DNA from: Halomonas litopenaei
Lineage (GTDB): Bacteria > Pseudomonadota > Gammaproteobacteria > Pseudomonadales > Halomonadaceae
NCBI RefSeq assembly: GCF_017303055.1
Contig: NZ_JAEKJT010000001.1
Location: 248,001-312,000, forward strand
Reading direction: 5' to 3'
Length of the DNA stretch: 64,000 nt
Part shown: piece by piece, positions 59,237 through 64,000 of the stretch
Position numbering within the stretch: position 1 is the stretch's first letter
Layout: each line of letters opens with the position of its first letter
Program-made: the position numbers and the translations under genes
The notes under the pieces: model-generated
The model's database searches: none
What the model saw: the letters and a program-made list of their open reading frames with translations, nothing else
What the model was told of the DNA's origin: nothing

Positions 59237-61087
59237 ATGCTGGCGTTATGGGTGGATCAACTGCTGGGCTATGCCTCTGGCGCCCTGGCAGCCATTCGGC
59301 AGGATGAACGCTATCCCAGCCTGATGAGCTGGGCGCGGGAGCAAGGCCCGGACTGTGTGGGTGGCGACAAGTCGCTGGCCCAGGCGCTGGCGCCGGAGCT
59401 GTGGTCGCAGACGCCGCTGGCTCGGCTCGATTTCGCCTGTGAAACCCTGGCGCGCCCCGGCCGCAACGAGCCTTGCTGGTGTGACTCCGGACGCAAGATG
59501 AAACAGTGCTGTGGTGCGGTCAGCCTGCCGGGCCACCTGCCTCCACACCTGATGTGGATGCTGTCGCTGCGCGAGTGGAAGGGCGACGCACTGAAAGCGG
59601 CGCTGGCCAGCGGTCGAGCCCCCGCCCAGGCGCTGCTTGAGGCGGGCTTGATCGCGGCGGAGTCCGGTCAGCGCGGCCGTGCCCAGCAGATACTCGAGTC
59701 CCTGTTCACCAATGCGGACTGGGAGCGATTGCCCGAGCAGGCGGAGCCGGCCTTCGAGATACTGCTCGACCTGTTCCAGGAGCGCGGCTTCCATCGCAAG
59801 CGGGAGGCGCTGCTGGACGAGGTGCTGGAGCGAGGTCCGATGTTCCTGCGCGGGGTCGCCCTCGAGCGGCTGTGCCTGATGCATCTGGACAATGACGATC
59901 TGGATAGTGCCCGCGCAGCCTTCGTGCGTGCGCAACAGGCCCTGCCAGATTCGCCGACCCTGGCATACATCGAGGCCATGCTGCTGCTGCATGAAGGCAA
60001 TGACGAGGAGGCGGTGGAGCGCTCACGCTTCTGGCTGCGTCGTCTGACCCGGCAGGGCGACCTCGATCCCGAGCAGTTGCAGTTTCTTGCCGATCTGGCC
60101 GACAACCCCGGCGCTACCCTGGCTGACCAGCTATTGAGCGCTGAAGAGGATCTGGCCGAGCCGCTGGTGGGGCTGCAGACCCTGCTGGCTGAGCTGCCGA
60201 CGCCTCCGCCGATCAAGGTCGAACAGCAGGATGGTGTGCTGGTGTATCGCTCCACGGCACGGGAAGACACCCTGTTTGCGGCCTTCCAGGAAGGCTTTCA
60301 GGTGGACGTGGACCCGGACGCCCCCATGGGATTTCTGGGGGATCCCTGGATCAATGCCAGCGTCTGGTTGCCGGCGCTGTGTGCCAATCCCGAACAGCTC
60401 GATTCGCCGGCAGTACTGCAATCGGTGTCGCTGGCATTGACCAGTCGCTTCGGCAGCCTGCCGTGGATGGCGCCCAGCCTGTTCGAGCCGCTGGCCGAAC
60501 GGCTTGAGCGCTGGCTGCAGCAGGTCAGCCAGAGCGGCGACGGTCCCTTCCAGTGGGATCAGGCGGACAACGCGCAGCTGCTGCGCGCGGGGCTGGCCCT
60601 GGTGGTCGGCATGGAGCGGGGATCGCGCCAGCATTCCCGTGAGTTGGCCGAGTTGCTGCTGTCGCTGGACGAGCAGGACAGCCTCGGCTTGCGTGAGCTG
60701 GTGCTCGACCAGTTGCTGCGTGAAGGCCGTGACGGCGAGGCGTTGTCGATGAGTCGGCAGGCGCTGGAGCAGGCAAGCGAAACGGATGCCGCTGAACAGG
60801 ATGCGCCGCTGTTGGGCATGTACATGGGCCAGGTGCTGGCACTGTACCGACTGGGGCAGCTCGACGACGCGGCGGCCGCGTTGGAGAGTGCCAAGCGCCA
60901 TAACAGCCATGCGGTCTCTCTGCTGTGCAGCGACAACCCTCAGCGCGCGGCGACGCCTCCCAATGGGCAATTGGCAGAGCCTGGCACCCGTGCCGAAGCC
61001 TGGCAGTACCGCACCCTGATGCGTGACCAGTGGCGGACGACTCCAGGGGCGCTGGACTGGTTGCAGGAACGCGGTTCACGCCGCTGA
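59237..61087 (+). CDS. SEC-C motif, TPR-like repeat protein
   Basis: A 616-residue cytoplasmic protein. A SEC-C zinc motif (GRNEPCWCDSGRKMKQCCG, cysteines about 80, 82, 91 and 92) lies near the N-terminus, whereas in SecA and many others it is at the C-terminus. The rest is helical with TPR-like repeats (about 125-290 and 470-590). The SEC-C motif binds zinc and nucleic acid or protein partners. I do not recognise a specific function. ATG 59237 has AGGGGAG upstream. The next gene converges. Confidence 0.78.
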   Translation: MLALWVDQLLGYASGALAAIRQDERYPSLMSWAREQGPDCVGGDKSLAQALAPELWSQTPLARLDFACETLARPGRNEPCWCDSGRKMKQCCGAVSLPGHLPPHLMWMLSLREWKGDALKAALASGRAPAQALLEAGLIAAESGQRGRAQQILESLFTNADWERLPEQAEPAFEILLDLFQERGFHRKREALLDEVLERGPMFLRGVALERLCLMHLDNDDLDSARAAFVRAQQALPDSPTLAYIEAMLLLHEGNDEEAVERSRFWLRRLTRQGDLDPEQLQFLADLADNPGATLADQLLSAEEDLAEPLVGLQTLLAELPTPPPIKVEQQDGVLVYRSTAREDTLFAAFQEGFQVDVDPDAPMGFLGDPWINASVWLPALCANPEQLDSPAVLQSVSLALTSRFGSLPWMAPSLFEPLAERLERWLQQVSQSGDGPFQWDQADNAQLLRAGLALVVGMERGSRQHSRELAELLLSLDEQDSLGLRELVLDQLLREGRDGEALSMSRQALEQASETDAAEQDAPLLGMYMGQVLALYRLGQLDDAAAALESAKRHNSHAVSLLCSDNPQRAATPPNGQLAEPGTRAEAWQYRTLMRDQWRTTPGALDWLQERGSRR

Positions 61088-61160
61088 AGTGACCGCCCAG
61101 CGAGCGAATGTCAGCCGCACCTTTGCGTCTGACGTTCGCTACCGGTATCAGGCCTCGGCG

Positions 61161-61240
61161 CTGGGGGTCTCTTCCTTCACCTGGAGGCCTTTACCTTCAC
61201 CTGGAGGCCTTTACCTTCACTTGGAGGCCTCTTCCTTCAC
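61161..61240. repeat. Tandem repeat, 4 units of 20 bp, spanning the AmpG-like stop codon
   Basis: Units are CTGGGGGTCTCTTCCTTCAC, CTGGAGGCCTTTACCTTCAC (twice) and TTGGAGGCCTCTTCCTTCAC. On the minus strand the last one encodes the C-terminal VKEEASK and the next unit begins with the TGA stop, so the array consists of copies of the gene's last codons plus stop. Confidence 0.93.
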
Positions 61241-62572
61241 ATAATGCCGTTTGATCCACAGCGCCATCGCCACCGCCGGAAGGCCAAGAAGCGAGGCCAG
61301 CACGAAGAAGCTGGGGTAGCCCCAACCCTCCACGACCAGTCCGCCAAAGCCTGACAGAAACTTGCCAGGCAAGGTCATCAGTGACGAGAACAGCGCATAT
61401 TGAGTGGCCGTGTAAGCGCGAGACGTCAGGCTTGAAAGAAACGCCACGAACACCACGCTGGCCAGACCGTTGCTAAGGTTGTCGCCCATGATGGTCAGCA
61501 CCAGCAATTCTTTCTGAGCGCCGCTCATGGCGAGCCAGGTGAACATCAGGTTGGTGAGCACGGTGGCGGCAGCCCCTATCACCAGGATGCGTCCGATGCC
61601 GAAGCGCACGACCAGGACCCCGCCGAGCAGTCCCCCCAGTAGGCTCATGACCACGCCAAACACCTTGGTCACGGTGGCGATGGTGTCCAGACTGAAGCCC
61701 AGGTCAACGTAGAGCGGATAGGCCATCGACGCCATCGCCAGGTCGCTGATGCGGTAGATGCCGATGAACACCAGCAGTCCCAGGGCACCTAGCCCAAAGC
61801 GCGAGAAGAAATCCAGGAAAGGACAGACCACCGAGCCGATCAGCCAGGCCCCGGTGCGCCGGAACCAGGCGGGTTGGCCTTGGCTGGCACGCAGGAAGCT
61901 CCTGACCCTGGGTTCTGCGCTGAGGCGCTGTGCCAGGGGCTTGCGGGGAGGCTCGGGGCGCAGCAGCACGGTGATCATGCCAATGGCGGTCAGTGCGGCC
62001 ATGCACTGATAGGACAGTTGCCAGGAGCCCAGGTCGGCCAGGTACAAGGCTCCTGCGCCGGCCATGATCAGGCCACCGCGATAGCCAATGATGTAAGTCG
62101 AGGCCATGGCTGCCTGCACATCGTCTTCCGCTGACTCGATGCGAAAGGCGTCGATGGCGATGTCCTGGGTGGCGGAACCGAAGGCGACCATCAGGGCGAA
62201 TAGCGCCACGCTGCCAAGTTGCTGTGCAGGATCAAGCGTTGATAGGCCCACCAGTCCGGCCATCATCAGCGTCTGGCCGGCCAGCATCCAGCTGCGTCGC
62301 TGGCCCAGCCAGCGTGTCAGCAGAGGCAACCGAAAGGCGTCGACCACAGGCGCCCAGAAGAACTTTATCGAATACAGCAGTCCTATCCATGAGAAGAAGC
62401 CGATGGCTGCCACCTCAACCCCGGAGGTGCGCAGCCAAGTCGTCAGGGTGGAAAACACCAGCAGGAACGGAAGGCCGGCAGAGAAGCCCAGAAACAGCAT
62501 GGCCAGTACAGGCGGCCGCAGATAGACGCCAAGGGCCTCGATCCAGCGGCGCATGGCCGAAGGGGTGGGCAT
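61217..62572 (-). CDS. AmpG-like MFS permease (muropeptide transporter family)
   Basis: A 451-residue membrane protein with about 12-14 helices. AmpG-type motifs are FSAGLPFLLVFSTLTTWLR, IKFFWAPVVDAFRLPLLTRW with GQRRSWMLAGQ, and ATQDIAIDAFRIE. AmpG imports anhydro-muropeptides for cell-wall recycling and feeds ampC induction. Start at 62572 has a perfect AAGGAGG; an in-frame extension of 39 residues lies over the rfaH promoter region. The last codons lie in a 20-bp tandem array. Confidence 0.88.
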   Translation of the reverse strand: MPTPSAMRRWIEALGVYLRPPVLAMLFLGFSAGLPFLLVFSTLTTWLRTSGVEVAAIGFFSWIGLLYSIKFFWAPVVDAFRLPLLTRWLGQRRSWMLAGQTLMMAGLVGLSTLDPAQQLGSVALFALMVAFGSATQDIAIDAFRIESAEDDVQAAMASTYIIGYRGGLIMAGAGALYLADLGSWQLSYQCMAALTAIGMITVLLRPEPPRKPLAQRLSAEPRVRSFLRASQGQPAWFRRTGAWLIGSVVCPFLDFFSRFGLGALGLLVFIGIYRISDLAMASMAYPLYVDLGFSLDTIATVTKVFGVVMSLLGGLLGGVLVVRFGIGRILVIGAAATVLTNLMFTWLAMSGAQKELLVLTIMGDNLSNGLASVVFVAFLSSLTSRAYTATQYALFSSLMTLPGKFLSGFGGLVVEGWGYPSFFVLASLLGLPAVAMALWIKRHYVKEEASK

Positions 62573-62611
62573 GTGAAAGCCTCCTTGCATGATGGTCGGC
62601 GATCCGAATGG

Positions 62612-62617
62612 TAAAAT
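62612..62617 (+). promoter_or_regulatory. Candidate -10 element upstream of rfaH
   Basis: TAAAAT followed by GCGCTC, about 160 bp before the rfaH start. TTGCAT upstream is 21 bp away, too far for a good -35. Confidence 0.35.
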
Positions 62618-62778
62618 GCGCTCAGTATCCCGGCGCTGCTCGGCGAATTGTTGCAAAGCCGCAGGGACGATACCAGCGGCGCGCGACAAGCCGCGTCGGT
62701 GGCGAGCCGGAAACTGAGACCAAGACAGGCCCCCAGGTCATATCCTTGTCCGCCTGGTGGGTGCCCGGAAGGAGTTAC

Positions 62779-63321
62779 ATGAGTCACAGCATCAACGAGA
62801 CGGTCACTGGTGGCGATTCCACGCCGCGCTGGTACGTGATCCAGTGCAAGGGTGGGGAGTCCTTTCGCGCCGCTCAGCATCTGGCCAATCAGGGCTACGA
62901 ACTCTTCCATCCGGTGCTTGAAGTGCAGAAGAAGCGCCGCAACAAGCTGACCTGGGTCGAAGAGCCACTGTTTCCTTACTACCTGTTTCTTCGCCTCGAC
63001 CAGGTCGAAAGCAACTGGCGCCCCATTCGCTCGACCCGGGGGGTGTTGAAGATCGTCACCTTCGGCCTGTCGATGCCGGTACCGGTCAGTGACGAGCTGG
63101 TCGAGCTGTTGCGTCGGCACGGGCAAGAGAAGGACGAAGGCCCGGGGCAGCTGTATTTCCGCGCCGGCGAGAGCGTCGAAATCACCGACGGTCCGTTCAA
63201 GGACCTGAAGGCAGTGTTCGATAGCCACAAGGGGGAGGAGCGCGCCATCGTGCTGCTCAACATGCTGCATCGCCAACAGCGCCTTGAAATGCCTGTCGCC
63301 GCCTTGAAGCGTCAGGACTGA
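62779..63321 (+). CDS. rfaH: Transcription antiterminator RfaH (NusG paralogue)
   Basis: A 180-residue NusG-family protein. The NGN domain has WYVIQCKGGESFRAAQHL, EPLFPYYLFLRLD and STRGVLKIVTFG; the C-terminal KOW domain has AGESVEITDGPFKDLKAVF. RFPYYLF-like wording and the RxTRGV segment are nearer to RfaH than to NusG, and no secE or ribosomal genes are adjacent. RfaH is recruited by ops elements and prevents termination in long envelope operons. ATG 62779 has AAGGAG upstream. slyD follows after 25 bp. Confidence 0.88.
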   Translation: MSHSINETVTGGDSTPRWYVIQCKGGESFRAAQHLANQGYELFHPVLEVQKKRRNKLTWVEEPLFPYYLFLRLDQVESNWRPIRSTRGVLKIVTFGLSMPVPVSDELVELLRRHGQEKDEGPGQLYFRAGESVEITDGPFKDLKAVFDSHKGEERAIVLLNMLHRQQRLEMPVAALKRQD

Positions 63322-63346
63322 GACTTATCTCCGAAAGGAACGCATC

Positions 63347-63853
63347 ATGAAGATTGCCCCTCAGAAAGTGGCCCAGCTCCATTATGTGCTCAGTAATAGC
63401 CACGGTGAGGTGCTCGACGACTCGCGTCAGCGAGGCGAGCCACTGGAATACCTTCACGGCCACGACAACCTGATGGCGGGGCTCGAGCGAGCGCTCGAAG
63501 CGACCGAGCCGGGTTCTCGTGTCGATGTCACCCTGGCCCCTGACGAAGCATACGGACGCAGGGATGAGTCTCTGGTCCGTGAGGTGGGGCGTCAGGCGTT
63601 CCCCGCGGCGGAATTGCGCCCTGGGATGTGTTTTCAGACCCCCGGCGATGCCGGTCCCCAGATCGTCACCGTGGTCGAGGTGAAGGCCACCACGGTGGTG
63701 ATCGACACCAATCACCCACTGGCGGGGCAGACCCTGCGCTATCAGGTCGAGGTGCTGGAGGTACGCGACGCGACCCGCGCTGAACTGGCGAAGGGGCACC
63801 CACTGCCCGCGGGTACCGAAGCCTCATCGGTGGAAGATCGCAAGGTGCTGTAG
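63347..63853 (+). CDS. slyD: FKBP-type peptidyl-prolyl cis-trans isomerase SlyD
   Basis: A 168-residue SlyD-type FKBP with an inserted chaperone (IF) domain: LHYVLSNSHGEVLDDS, PLEYLHGHDNLMAGLERAL, then VTLAPDEAYGRRDE and VIDTNHPLAGQTLRYQVEV. It catalyses prolyl isomerisation and, in E. coli, binds nickel through a His/Cys-rich tail; that tail is missing here. AAAGGAA precedes the start. Confidence 0.92.
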   Translation: MKIAPQKVAQLHYVLSNSHGEVLDDSRQRGEPLEYLHGHDNLMAGLERALEATEPGSRVDVTLAPDEAYGRRDESLVREVGRQAFPAAELRPGMCFQTPGDAGPQIVTVVEVKATTVVIDTNHPLAGQTLRYQVEVLEVRDATRAELAKGHPLPAGTEASSVEDRKVL

Positions 63854-63895
63854 GCCGCTGGCTGACCACCGCTCGCGCTGTCCGCGACCGCCAGA

Positions 63896-63919
63896 AAAAG
63901 CCGCCCTTGGGCGGCTTTT
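63896..63919 (+). terminator. Rho-independent terminator of rfaH-slyD
   Basis: AAAAGCCGCCC and GGGCGGCTTTT pair around TT, about 40 bp after slyD. The remaining 80 bases of the window show nothing I can name. Confidence 0.92.
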
Positions 63920-64000
63920 CGCGTGAATGGACGACGGCTGATATGGCGGCGGGCGAATGTCGCACAGGGACCCTTGACTCAGGTCAGCACAATTCATCAG

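Overview
The window is a chromosomal stretch of a G+C-rich gammaproteobacterium. Gene content and order (algU-mucABCD-lepA-lepB-rnc-era-recO-pdxJ-acpS, gacS/barA next to cysM-rlmD-relA-mazG, etfBA divergent from ETF-QO, a TonB2-type energy-transduction cluster) point to the Oceanospirillales/Pseudomonas side of the class, and Halomonadaceae is my best guess. That assignment is inference from family resemblance; no search was run. I saw no rRNA or tRNA genes, insertion sequences, prophage or CRISPR array.

Layout. 0.0-4.4 kb: 3' part of tatD, a DUF1285 gene, a UvrD-type helicase and a 3-mercaptopyruvate-type sulfurtransferase. 4.5-10 kb: a dicarboxylate/amino-acid:cation symporter, ETF-ubiquinone oxidoreductase and, divergently, etfBA; these pass electrons from acyl-CoA and other dehydrogenases to the quinone pool. 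10.4-15.7 kb: a six-gene TonB2-type operon (DUF3450, TtpC, ExbB, ExbD, TonB, TPR protein). 15.8-17.3 kb: a small cysteine-containing exported protein, a PCuAC copper chaperone and a SCO1 lipoprotein. 17.4-23.4 kb: xthA, a small basic protein, rhlB, dinG, aroG. 23.7-28.6 kb: the envelope-stress sigma factor and its regulators, with sigma-E-like promoters before rpoE/algU and mucD. 28.8-35.4 kb: lepA, lepB, rnc, era, recO, pdxJ, acpS. 35.4-46.6 kb: hybrid kinase BarA/GacS, cysM, rlmD, relA, mazG, ppc. 46.8-53.1 kb: a minus-strand accessory cluster with a sigma-54 enhancer-binding regulator, a sodium/solute symporter, a small membrane protein and two zinc amidohydrolases. 53.5-63.9 kb: an outer-membrane barrel protein, panE-like reductase, topB, a UbiB-family kinase, a SEC-C/TPR protein, an AmpG-like permease, rfaH and slyD.

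Two things stand out. First, the window holds many short tandem arrays with unrelated units (11-22 bp). At four genes (tatD, the symporter, recO, the AmpG-like permease) the repeat unit contains the stop codon, so the arrays look like tandem duplications of gene 3' ends. Second, the accessory cluster appears to be a self-contained catabolic system: a sigma-54-like promoter, an IHF-like site and a 20-bp palindrome sit in enhancer geometry before the first amidohydrolase gene, and two more copies of the palindrome lie before the second. The encoded enhancer-binding protein is the obvious candidate ligand. The substrate is not identifiable from sequence.
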